A stretch of DNA of 64,000 nucleotides from Oscillospiraceae bacterium. Lineage in GTDB: Bacteria > Bacillota > Clostridia > Oscillospirales > Ruminococcaceae. The position numbers and the translations under genes were made by a program. This document shows, piece by piece, positions 27,346 to 35,297 of this stretch. Each line of letters begins with the position of its first letter. Position 1 is the first letter of the stretch. The stretch spans positions 31,117-95,116 of the forward strand of contig JAFWVK010000024.1 of assembly GCA_017518255.1 (NCBI GenBank), given 5' to 3'. The notes under the pieces were generated by a model. It saw nothing but the letters and a program-made list of their open reading frames with translations. It made no database searches and had not been told where the DNA came from.

Positions 27346-29379
27346 TTATTCGTTCTCCGTTTTTCCAAGCACGGTCTGATTGCGCTCTTCGAGATCATAA
27401 TAGACCTCATCTGCCCGGAACATATGGGAACGGAGTTCTCCCATATCCATTGTACCCATTTTATAGTACGGGCACTTATAACTGGGCGTATATTTGGTAC
27501 GGAGCGGGAAATTACCGAATGTAACGATAATCGCATTTCCGGTAGATTCCTTATTATTGAGCATTTGCAGTTCACTGGGGTAAATCAGCGGACGCACCTG
27601 CGTCTGCGAAGAAAGGTTGATATCTCCCTCTTTGCCGCCGATTGCGGAGGAGGTACTGTTCGTGCGGACGGTCATGTTGCCGCAGAGCTTGGAAAATTCC
27701 TCACAGGTACCGATATCATTGGAACCGATGAACATTTTCATACCGCAGTTTGACTTGACGATATCCGCAACTTCATTGCCGTAGACGTTGGAAAGCTGAG
27801 AATAGGACTGAACAACCATATTAAACCAGATTTTTCTGGAACGTCCGACGGTAATCATTTTATCAAACTTCTCGATTTTCGGCATATTACCGAACTCATC
27901 GAGAATAAAATAGACATTTCTCGGAAGTGAAAGATCCTCTCGTGCAGAGGCAACCTTAATGAGCGCCTTATACATACAGAGGATAAACACTGCTGCAAGC
28001 CCGTGACGGGTATCCTTTTCGTCCGGGATCTTCATAAACAGAGCCGTGGGTCTTTCGGCGAAGCCTGCCGCATCGACATCTGTTGCGCTGGTCAGGCCGC
28101 AGAGACCGCGGTCATTGAACATATTAAGCTTATCGAATGTAATGGACATATAGGAGGAGAGCGTCGTATCCGCGGCGGAAAGCACCTGTCTTGACAGTGT
28201 ATACGCCTGCGAAAGCTTGCTGCGCCCCTCAAAATAATCTTTCAGCGCCTGGAACTCGTTTTCGCTGTTCGTCAGCGCCTTGCTGATATTAAAAAAGTTG
28301 AATTTTTCCTTGGTCATGCCGAGACGTTCATCCTCGGAGTCTTCCAGCATGGCAAGGCAGGTAGACATAATAATTGAACGTGCGCCTTTTTCCCATACGG
28401 GATCCTTTTCATTTTCGACCGGGCAGATAACGGAAACGAGGTCATTCAGATCCTCATACATTTCATCGTAGATCTGCTGACGGGTAACAGAAACATCGTC
28501 CTGACAGTGTGAGGGGTCGGCATAAGCCTTGCCGCGCCACTCAAACCATGCCTCGCCCTCCGCGGCGTCACCGTCGGGGCGGGCTAATTCGGGATAAAGA
28601 TCCATGCTGTCGCGGTGCGCGACGATTCCCTTTCCGGCCTCGATATATTCCGCATACATATCCCAGATGCTTCCCAGCGGATTCCAGCGGCTGGAGGAAT
28701 AGGTATCACGCAGATCAAGGAGGAGAACATTATAGCCGCGCTCCTTCAGAAACTGCGAATGCAGGGAGAAAAGCTCTCCCTTCGGGTCAGTCATAATCAT
28801 CGAGCTTCCGCATTTCGTCGCACCGAGCAGCTGAATCATCGGATTGATGAAGGTTGTCGTTTTACCGGAACCGGTCGCACCGATAATCAGGCTGTGCGCG
28901 CCGCTGAGGAAGTTGACCTGCAAATGATTGTTTTTGTCGAGTACCGCACGGACAGGAATTCCGTCCTTATTGGTATCGTTCAGAACATCGTAATCGTAAT
29001 GCGGAAAATACTTGTCTCTCTCTTTTTCGGTCAGGAAGCGGCTGTTTTCGAGCGAGCCCTGAACGACATCGACCTTGCCTTTTCTGCCGAGCAGTCCTTT
29101 GCCGGTGCCGAGCAGCAGATCAAGGTTATTGCTGGAAAAGAGCCAGATGACGCCGCAAGCCGCAACTGCGACAAAGCCGGACAAAAATGTCCGGAGCTGG
29201 AAAAAATAGGAAGGATGGAACCTGAACGGTTTATTCGGATTGCCGACTGAAATGATATAATCGCCGATTGTCCGGATTGAAAAGCCGCCCACAATCAGGA
29301 TCAGCAGACCGATGACGAGCATTTTGACGATTCTTTTTGTCGGAAAATTTTCCTTCAGTTCTTCGAAGTTTATTCCCAT
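27346..29379 (-). CDS. virD4: VirD4/TraG-type coupling protein ATPase
   Basis: The 677-residue product has two N-terminal membrane helices (about 17-37 and 63-84) and a cytoplasmic ATPase domain. Walker A is GATGSGKTTT near residue 166. DPKGELF follows, and Walker B with flanking sequence is FILDEFGNMPKI near 491, followed by the TraG-type GRSRKIWFNMVVQSYSQL. In conjugation this protein recruits the relaxase-DNA or protein substrates to the T4SS channel. No relaxase gene is present in the window, so protein substrates are more likely. A GGAAGGAA site precedes the start. It lies between the secreted 651-aa gene and the Ig-like gene. Confidence 0.93.
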   Translation of the reverse strand: MGINFEELKENFPTKRIVKMLVIGLLILIVGGFSIRTIGDYIISVGNPNKPFRFHPSYFFQLRTFLSGFVAVAACGVIWLFSSNNLDLLLGTGKGLLGRKGKVDVVQGSLENSRFLTEKERDKYFPHYDYDVLNDTNKDGIPVRAVLDKNNHLQVNFLSGAHSLIIGATGSGKTTTFINPMIQLLGATKCGSSMIMTDPKGELFSLHSQFLKERGYNVLLLDLRDTYSSSRWNPLGSIWDMYAEYIEAGKGIVAHRDSMDLYPELARPDGDAAEGEAWFEWRGKAYADPSHCQDDVSVTRQQIYDEMYEDLNDLVSVICPVENEKDPVWEKGARSIIMSTCLAMLEDSEDERLGMTKEKFNFFNISKALTNSENEFQALKDYFEGRSKLSQAYTLSRQVLSAADTTLSSYMSITFDKLNMFNDRGLCGLTSATDVDAAGFAERPTALFMKIPDEKDTRHGLAAVFILCMYKALIKVASAREDLSLPRNVYFILDEFGNMPKIEKFDKMITVGRSRKIWFNMVVQSYSQLSNVYGNEVADIVKSNCGMKMFIGSNDIGTCEEFSKLCGNMTVRTNSTSSAIGGKEGDINLSSQTQVRPLIYPSELQMLNNKESTGNAIIVTFGNFPLRTKYTPSYKCPYYKMGTMDMGELRSHMFRADEVYYDLEERNQTVLGKTENE

Positions 29380-29421
29380 CGCGTTCGGTTCCTTCCTTTC
29401 CCGCAGATTTTTGTCAGAATA

Positions 29422-31377
29422 TCAGATTGTCAGTTTTTCTTTCAGCAGCCATTTATTCTCGATGAAATAGTCTTTGAAAACGATGTTGTCTCCCTGCTTG
29501 ACGATCGGCAGAGACGAGTCTGTTGAAATGCCTTCCGCATTGAATAAGCCGAACGGCAGCAGCCCCACCGAATCGCCCCAATTCGTATCCGCCTTCACAT
29601 CCTCCAGCTCCATCGGATACAGCTGCGTTTTTCCGGTACCGGTCAGCCAGTAGGAATTTTCATAGAACAGCAGATCAGACATGTGGTATGTTTTCATTCT
29701 GTTCGTGACATTGGGATTATCAATCTCATAGGATTGGTTATCAACTGTTATCGCGCTCCATTTCGCGCTCTTCAGCGTTTCACTGAGATCGCCTTTTCCT
29801 GTGTAAATCGAGCCAATCGCATCAAACACCGAGCCCGCAGTTTTCTTACTCTTTTCACAAACAGAATAGCGGTAAATAAATACGCCGCCGTAGCTCTTGC
29901 TGCCCGGATACAATTCCAGACGGGATCCTGCGCTGAGCTTCATGCCGCCGAACACGAGCAGTCCCTGATTGATAATTGTCGAACCGGAGTCAAGGTTAAA
30001 ATCAGTCAGGCTTTCGTATTCTCCGATTCCGATGCCGCCGTAGACAGCACCGCCCTCCTGAATAATCATATCGCCGCCGAGCATTTTTATTGCACCGCAG
30101 CCGTGCAGAGTGGGTGCACCGCTCGGCAGGAAAGGACTGATTGAGCCGCCTTTCTTAATGAGAATCAGGCCCTCGTTCTCAATCGTTCCGTTGTTGATGA
30201 GATTGCCCTCAACGGCAAGAATGCCGCCCTTGTCAACATGCAGCGTAATCCCCTTCGGAATGATCGTACCTTCGGCATGCATTCTCTTATTGCCCGCGCC
30301 GATATACTCGCCGGAGGTCACCGGCGTAATGGTATTCTTGACTACACTGGTATCCTGAATCATTTGACGGAAATGAAATTCCTCGCCGACAAACAGATGA
30401 AATTTGCTGCCGCCGTGATCATCATTGACGCAGTAGAAAACCTGATAAGCATCGTGGTAGAACAGACACTCGTCATCATCTCCGCCGCCCCGTTCCGTAA
30501 ATATCTCGAACAAATCAGAGGGGTGTTCCGCATAGAACTTCGAGATAATAGGCTTAGCATCGTCGCTTGTGCTCATGAATGCTGCCTTGACATCACCGGA
30601 TGCATTCTTCAACGCATTTAGCTGTTCGTCCGTCACAAGTGTTTTTATTGTCCAGTTTCCGATTTCCTGATCCTCGCCAAGCATCATATAGCCGTCATCA
30701 TTCACGGTGTAAAGAAAATACTTGTGATTCTGATTTTCTGCATTCGACGGAATGCGGATGCGGTAAGTCCGGCACTGTTTTCCGTTTATATGCACATTAC
30801 TGTTGTCAATGCCGCTCAGCGTGATAAGCGGGCAGTTGTAGTGAGACGGAGTAAAGAAAACATCCTTTTCGGGCAGAATATCCGTTTGAGTGACGTGATA
30901 CTGAGAGCGCAGGAAATAGCCCTCTTCGTTATCGTCGGAGCAAGCATAGTAACCGGTGCCCTTTTCACCGATGTATTTTTTTCCGTCCGCCTCCGATAGA
31001 CGTATGGATTCCGATGCGGAAGGGATTTTCTGTGCCTTATGACCCATCCAGAACTGATCGGGTGCTGTGGCATTCATGAACTGCGACCCGTCCTCCGAGA
31101 CAATCAGAACACGGTGTTCCTTGCCGTCATTGAGCAGGTTGTCAATGTTGGCCTCCGTCAGGCGCGTCCAGCGGTAGAAATACTCATCACTGAGATCAAG
31201 CGTTTTTTCGAGGTTGCCCTGCGGTTTATCATCCGTCACGCCGGAAGTTGTAGTTGTTTCGTCCGCAGAAGCCGAAGTAACGGGATTCACCCCGACAGCC
31301 GCAAACGTCAGAACCGCTGCGGCTGTCAGAGCGAACATTTTATGTGTGGTTTGTTTTAAGCTCCAGAAATGCTTCAT
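29422..31377 (-). CDS. Secreted protein of the secretion operon with solenoid-like region
   Basis: The 651-residue product starts at the ATG at 31377, which has GAGGA in front; an upstream in-frame ATG lacks one. Residues about 14-37 form a signal peptide (FALTAAAVLTFAAVG, cleavage near ASA). Residues about 330-470 have spaced short strands with GN, GG and NNGTIENEG turns, suggesting a right-handed beta-solenoid. Residues 60-300 contain many Tyr/Trp/Asp and two Cys. It has no sorting signal or membrane anchor. The gene lies directly after the pilin gene and before virD4, so it may be a surface-exposed or extracellular part of the machine. No family was recognised. Confidence 0.7.
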   Translation of the reverse strand: MKHFWSLKQTTHKMFALTAAAVLTFAAVGVNPVTSASADETTTTSGVTDDKPQGNLEKTLDLSDEYFYRWTRLTEANIDNLLNDGKEHRVLIVSEDGSQFMNATAPDQFWMGHKAQKIPSASESIRLSEADGKKYIGEKGTGYYACSDDNEEGYFLRSQYHVTQTDILPEKDVFFTPSHYNCPLITLSGIDNSNVHINGKQCRTYRIRIPSNAENQNHKYFLYTVNDDGYMMLGEDQEIGNWTIKTLVTDEQLNALKNASGDVKAAFMSTSDDAKPIISKFYAEHPSDLFEIFTERGGGDDDECLFYHDAYQVFYCVNDDHGGSKFHLFVGEEFHFRQMIQDTSVVKNTITPVTSGEYIGAGNKRMHAEGTIIPKGITLHVDKGGILAVEGNLINNGTIENEGLILIKKGGSISPFLPSGAPTLHGCGAIKMLGGDMIIQEGGAVYGGIGIGEYESLTDFNLDSGSTIINQGLLVFGGMKLSAGSRLELYPGSKSYGGVFIYRYSVCEKSKKTAGSVFDAIGSIYTGKGDLSETLKSAKWSAITVDNQSYEIDNPNVTNRMKTYHMSDLLFYENSYWLTGTGKTQLYPMELEDVKADTNWGDSVGLLPFGLFNAEGISTDSSLPIVKQGDNIVFKDYFIENKWLLKEKLTI

Positions 31378-31411
31378 ACAAAACACATCCTCAGTATGTA
31401 TGCTTTGGGAA

Positions 31412-31828
31412 TCAGTTGGACGATGCTGCGCTGGAAGGAGATGCACTGTTCATCCAGTCGGTCAGCAGCGGAGCGCCGATGCGCAGTGCGACGACCAGAA
31501 CGAAAATCAGAACGAAACCGATGATTGCATTCTTGAGGTGCTGCTTTGCCTTTTCACGCTCCTGCGGCTCCTCTGCCTTTGCAAGCTTTACGCCGAGGCT
31601 GATGCAGAAAACAGCACCGACAGCGGTCACAACGATAATTGCAACGTTCATGATCTGGGCAACGAGACCGACGATCGGCTCTGTTACATCCTCAAGCTTT
31701 GCATCGGGGTCATTCTTCTTCTTGTCGGCAAATGCGGTCATTGCCATGCCGGCACATGCGGTCATTGCAGTCAGAATGCGGCCGATCCAGATAGCGGTTC
31801 TCTTGCGAAGTGTCAGTTGGTTTTTCAT
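31412..31828 (-). CDS. VirB2/TrbC-like T4SS pilin
   Basis: The 138-residue product has a basic N-terminus, a signal-like helix ending at TAFA (about residue 34), a charged linker, then two hydrophobic helices at about 50-76 and 100-122 separated by a Lys/Glu-rich loop. This size and two-helix layout are those of VirB2/TrbC prepilins, which build the T4SS pilus or a membrane pore. A perfect AGGAGG site precedes the start, suggesting high expression. It follows the sigma factor and the small 70-residue gene, as the first structural gene of the operon. Confidence 0.82.
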   Translation of the reverse strand: MKNQLTLRKRTAIWIGRILTAMTACAGMAMTAFADKKKNDPDAKLEDVTEPIVGLVAQIMNVAIIVVTAVGAVFCISLGVKLAKAEEPQEREKAKQHLKNAIIGFVLIFVLVVALRIGAPLLTDWMNSASPSSAASSN

Positions 31829-31846
31829 AATTGTTCCTCCTAAAAA

Positions 31847-32059
31847 TTATAAAGATTTATTTTTATCCTTAACCGGCGTACCGGCAGATAACTTTTTTGA
31901 CGGCTTTTTTTCGGGCTCAGCCGTTATGCCCATGCGCTGCTTCCGTTCAGCCCCCAGAAGACTGACGGTCCGCGCCATTGCCTCGATACTTTTCGCCGGT
32001 GCCCGCGGCTGCTGCCGTGCAAGCCCTGCGAGCGCTGCATCAATCTGTCTTTCAGTCAT
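31847..32059 (-). CDS. Small protein after the ECF sigma gene (paralogue of 34996-35214)
   Basis: The 70-residue product shares IDxALxxLAxQxPRxP at residues 6-21 with the 72-residue protein at 34996-35214. The first half is helical and the second is a Lys/Pro/Ser-rich tail. No Cys-His zinc motif or membrane helix typical of anti-sigma factors is present. The position right after the sigma factor, 18 bp downstream with a GAGGAGAG site, is where a small regulator of the sigma factor would be expected. I do not recognise the family. A regulatory role is inference. Confidence 0.65.
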   Translation of the reverse strand: MTERQIDAALAGLARQQPRAPAKSIEAMARTVSLLGAERKQRMGITAEPEKKPSKKLSAGTPVKDKNKSL

Positions 32060-32077
32060 CCGAATCTCTCCTCATTT

Positions 32078-32548
32078 TCATGATAGAAGCTCCTTGAGTT
32101 CCTCTCTGCCGCGCCGGAGATGCGATTTCACCGTATTCACCGGCTTTTGCAGCATTTGAGCAATTTCCGAGACTGTCAGATCACTGAAATAATAGAGTTC
32201 TATGACCTCACGGTAGTCCTCACGCAGTTTTTTCAGCGCCTCCCTGACCGAAAGAATATCCTCTATGCTCGCTTCGGATGTCCCGGTCAGTGTCACGGAA
32301 CCGAAAATATCGTCGTCGATATCCTCATGGAAGCTGCGGTGCGAAAGGAAATCTTTTGAGCAGTTGATGGTTACGCGCAGCAGCCACGCCTTCCGGTGTT
32401 CTTCGCTCTCGAAGGTACGAACCCGTTTGAAATACCGCAGGAACACTTCGGAATAAACATCCTCCGCATCGGTAGTATTTCGGACATAGCGCATTGCGAC
32501 GCCGAAGATCATGTCACTGTAAAACCGGACGATCTCTTCGTCACTCAT
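32078..32548 (-). CDS. ECF-type RNA polymerase sigma factor
   Basis: The 156-residue product has region 2 at about residues 5-75 (MIFGVAMRYVRNTTDAEDVYSE, then KAWLLRVTINCSKD) and region 4 at about 95-155 (LREDYREVIELYY, TVSEIAQML, NTVKSHLRRGRE). This is the compact two-domain layout of extracytoplasmic-function sigma factors. It is the first gene of the minus-strand train. The CTGCACCCAAAC motif lies 23-34 bases before its start, and the same motif precedes both large Lys/Glu-rich proteins. It may direct transcription of the secretion genes, which is inference. No zinc-finger anti-sigma gene is seen. Confidence 0.93.
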   Translation of the reverse strand: MSDEEIVRFYSDMIFGVAMRYVRNTTDAEDVYSEVFLRYFKRVRTFESEEHRKAWLLRVTINCSKDFLSHRSFHEDIDDDIFGSVTLTGTSEASIEDILSVREALKKLREDYREVIELYYFSDLTVSEIAQMLQKPVNTVKSHLRRGREELKELLS

Positions 32549-32570
32549 AAGGAATACCCTCCCTTCCGCT

Positions 32571-32582
32571 GTTTGGGTGCAG
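32571..32582 (-). promoter_or_regulatory. CTGCACCCAAAC motif upstream of the ECF sigma gene (copy 3)
   Basis: On the minus strand the match extends to 15 bases (CTGCACCCAAACAGC), identical to copy 1 at 4628. It ends 22 bases before the sigma start, with the ribosome site in between. A -10 at the usual distance would fall on the start codon, so here it may be an operator or give a leaderless transcript. Confidence 0.5.
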
Positions 32583-32741
32583 GATTCAGAAGATTTTCAG
32601 TATCTTTATTATGCAGAGCCTTTTCTTTCGGTTTACCGTTTCAGCAATCAATCCATAAAGATGTCCGGTTCACAGGAATTGAAGCATCTTGCGCAGGAAA
32701 AAACGACAGAAATACAAAAGGGCATACTGATACACATTATT

Positions 32742-32771
32742 ATTATCTCATTTTTTTCGGCAAAAAGTCAA
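32742..32771 (-). promoter_or_regulatory. Candidate vegetative promoter for the sigma-secretion operon
   Basis: On the minus strand TTGACT and GATAAT are separated by 18 bp and lie about 190 bases before the sigma gene. The region 32549-33007 between the divergent sigma and kinase genes holds this, the CTGCACCC motif and the plus-strand promoter, and no gene. Confidence 0.45.
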
Positions 32772-32926
32772 TGTCCAATCTGGTCAAAGCCGAAGCTTTG
32801 TGTGATTTGCCTGTTTTTTTGCTCGATTTCGCCCGTCCGTCCAATCAACATGCACAACATTCTCTGCTTTGCCACCACAATATGCTGGATTTTTTCGTAT
32901 TTATGCTGTTAATTCTCTTCCGGCAC

Positions 32927-32956
32927 TTGATTATTGCGCTGCATCTATGGTATAAT
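32927..32956 (+). promoter_or_regulatory. Promoter for the histidine kinase operon
   Basis: TTGATT, an 18-bp spacer and TATAAT with a TGg extended -10 lie 52 bases before the kinase start at 33008. Confidence 0.65.
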
Positions 32957-33007
32957 GATAGTGTCCGCGTTTCGGCGGGACAGGTCGTTATCAAAGGAGC
33001 GCTGCCT

Positions 33008-34282
33008 ATGCTGCTTTCATTTTTCCGATTCAATTTTTTGACGCTCATGCTGCTGATCACCCTGATCGCTGCCATGACCGCAAACAGAAAAGTTTCCATT
33101 CCGGCATCCGGACTGTTCAAAACCGCTGTGATTCTGATGTTCTGCCTGATTACCGCCGACGGCATCGACTACGCAGTCAAAATTGCCGCTGAAGCCGGGC
33201 AGTTTCAGCCTTATATGGTCCGGACCAGAATCGTCGCGGGCACCATTGCCTATATCCTGCGCCCGGTCATTATCATGCTGGAGGTACTCCTTCTCAGCCC
33301 CTCCTCAATGGTTTCGATTCTCTGTCTTGCACCGGCGCTGTTTAACCTTCTGGTCTTTCTGCCGACACTCCGGGGCAGCCGCTATGCATTCTGGATTGAC
33401 GAATTCGCCGCATGGCACAGCGGCCCGCTGCATATTGTTGTCTATCTGGCGCAGCTTTCGTATGTCGTAATTCTTCTGGCTTTTTCCATCCGCTATTTCC
33501 GCCGGAAAAACCTCAAGCGCAGCATCCTCGTCATCGCAATTAACATGCAGGCGCTCACTGTTGCATTCTGTGAATATGAAAATCTGATTACCGGATATGT
33601 CAACTCCGTGACGGCACTCTGTATTCTGGAATACTATATCTATCTTGCTCTGATCTATCAGAAACAGATGCAGGAAACACTCATGCAGAAGGAACGCGAC
33701 ATCAACAAAAGCAATCTTCTGGTTCTACGCAATCAGATGCAGCCGCATTTTATCTATAATTCGCTGAGCATCATCCGCTCCCTCGCAAAGCGGGACAGCG
33801 CCGGCGCCGTTCGCTGCATCGACAGCTTTTCCGAATACCTGAAAGCACACATCGGCGCGATTCAGACCGATGAGCTCATTACCTTTGAGCAGGAGCTTCA
33901 GAATGTCAAAACCTATCTCTCGCTCGTGCAGGCAGACTATACCAGAAAAGTTTCTGTCATTTACGAGCTGAAAGAGACTGAATTCCGGATTCCGCCGCTT
34001 TCCCTCGAACCGATTATTGAAAATGCCGTCAGCCACGGCATCAGTAAGGAAACCGGCATTATCAGCATTCGCACGGAACGGCAGGATGACAGAATCCTGA
34101 TCGTAGTCGCCGACAACGGAACCGGTGAGAGAGATCCGGAGCCGATCATGCATAACGGAATCGGGCTGGAAAATACGCGCAAGCGTCTGGAGCTCCACTG
34201 CGGCGGCACACTGGAAATGGAAAACTCGCAGAACGGAACAACCGTAACAATCACCGTTCCCCTGCAAAAGGAGATGATCTGA
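33008..34282 (+). CDS. LytS/YehU-type membrane sensor histidine kinase
   Basis: The start at 33008 is fixed by an AAAGGAG site; the frame stays open upstream but without a ribosome site and across the promoter. The 424-residue product has about seven N-terminal hydrophobic helices (to about residue 225), then the His_kinase domain with QMQPHFIYNSL at about 240-250, whose His is the phosphoacceptor. The HATPase follows, with N box LEPIIENAVSHG near 333 and G box DNGTG near 370. This architecture belongs to the LytS/AgrC-like group that senses membrane or small-molecule signals. It overlaps the response regulator start by one base. Confidence 0.92.
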   Translation: MLLSFFRFNFLTLMLLITLIAAMTANRKVSIPASGLFKTAVILMFCLITADGIDYAVKIAAEAGQFQPYMVRTRIVAGTIAYILRPVIIMLEVLLLSPSSMVSILCLAPALFNLLVFLPTLRGSRYAFWIDEFAAWHSGPLHIVVYLAQLSYVVILLAFSIRYFRRKNLKRSILVIAINMQALTVAFCEYENLITGYVNSVTALCILEYYIYLALIYQKQMQETLMQKERDINKSNLLVLRNQMQPHFIYNSLSIIRSLAKRDSAGAVRCIDSFSEYLKAHIGAIQTDELITFEQELQNVKTYLSLVQADYTRKVSVIYELKETEFRIPPLSLEPIIENAVSHGISKETGIISIRTERQDDRILIVVADNGTGERDPEPIMHNGIGLENTRKRLELHCGGTLEMENSQNGTTVTITVPLQKEMI

Positions 34283-34889
34283 TGAAAATACTGATTGCAG
34301 ACGATCACCCGATGATTGTGGATGATTTGAAGGATGAAACAGAACATCTTCTTCCGGGAGCAGTCTGCATCTGCACCAGCAATCCTGCTGAAATTCTCCC
34401 GCTGTTTGAACAGCATCGCTGCGATATCGTTCTGCTGGACATCGAAATGGGCAGCAAAAACGGAATTGCCCTCGCAAGGGAGATTCTGAAAATCAAGCCC
34501 CGCACCAATATCATTTACATCACCGGTCATCCGAAATATGCACTGGAAAGCTCAGCACCTTTGCAAGCGCTTTCATAATCAAACCGGTTACGACGGAGCA
34601 TCTCCGGGAGGCATACAGCCACCTTCGCTATCCGGTCTCCCGCCTTTCCGCCGAGGATCTGGAGGCGCATTATGCCGGTGAGCCGCTGATTGGGAAACGA
34701 ATTGAGCGCACCCGTGAGGAGCGCGGTCTCTCCCGTCAGGATCTGGCAGATGCGCTGAACGTAACACTTCGGACAGTCTACCGCTGGGAAAGCGGTGATC
34801 GTCTGCCGGATGTCGGAACACTGGTCAAACTCTGTCAGGTTTTGGCAGTTGATTTAAGCGATCTCACAAAATCCCCATCCGGCGCATAA
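34282..34889 (+). pseudogene. Response regulator with XRE-type HTH output, split by a one-base frameshift
   Basis: Receiver-domain residues are in frame from 34282: ADDHPMI near the N-terminus and the phospho-Asp in VLLDIEM near residue 52. After GHPKYALES (34551) the frame runs into a stop at 34576-34578. Reading one base differently from 34552 continues naturally with FASAFIIKPV (the conserved receiver Lys) and an XRE-type HTH (about 34692-34850, LSRQDLADALNVTLRTVYRWESG) to a TAA at 34887-34889. A missing T after position 34551 explains it. Either the gene is broken or the read has an error. A receiver joined to an XRE HTH is uncommon; LytTR is usual with LytS-type kinases. Confidence 0.82.
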
Positions 34890-34995
34890 TCATTTTATGT
34901 AAACCGACGATTTTGTTGCCTCTATGCACCGAAAGCAAAGAAAATACAGTATGACTGACAGGAAGTGAAATCATTTCGGAAGGAGGCTGCACTGA

Positions 34996-35214
34996 ATGAA
35001 AGACAGTAAAATTGAATATGCACTGAAAGCACTTGCAGAACAGGCTCCGCGCACTCCGTCGGCACTGACGGAACAAATCATTGCAAAGCTACGGCTGTAT
35101 CGGGAGATACAGGCGCAGCGCAGCAATCAGAAAGGCACAGAGATTCATCAGAAGGAACCAAAGCCGCCGGAACAGACTCAGAACAAACCGGAGCATAAAA
35201 AGCCGGCGCTTTGA
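34996..35214 (+). CDS. Small charged protein, paralogue of the sigma-adjacent protein
   Basis: The 72-residue product has the same N-terminal pattern (IEYALKALAEQAPRTP at residues 6-21) as the 70-residue protein after the ECF sigma gene, followed by a helix and a Lys/Pro/Gln/Glu-rich tail. A GGAAGGAGG site lies 9 bases before the ATG. It stands between a two-component pair and a PAS-HD-GYP protein, so both paralogues accompany regulatory genes. No function is known to me. Confidence 0.65.
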   Translation: MKDSKIEYALKALAEQAPRTPSALTEQIIAKLRLYREIQAQRSNQKGTEIHQKEPKPPEQTQNKPEHKKPAL

Positions 35215-35297
35215 GGAAAAAGCATGTCTTCCGCTGCGGATTATCGCGAAAAACCCGCAGCTGCTTGATGAAAACATGAAAAAGGATCAGCGGAGTT

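Noticed and set aside
4710..32548. Integrative conjugative element
   Set aside because: VirB4, VirB6, VirD4 and a pilin are present, but no relaxase, integrase/recombinase, replication gene or flanking direct repeats were seen. The tRNA-Leu at 36716 has no second copy of its 3' end in the window.
32396..33007. N-terminal extension of the histidine kinase
   Set aside because: The frame is open upstream but crosses a promoter and is antisense to the sigma gene. The AAAGGAG site places the start at 33008.
34540..34580. Programmed ribosomal frameshift in the response regulator
   Set aside because: No slippery heptamer or downstream stimulatory stem is visible at the frame change. A missing base is simpler.
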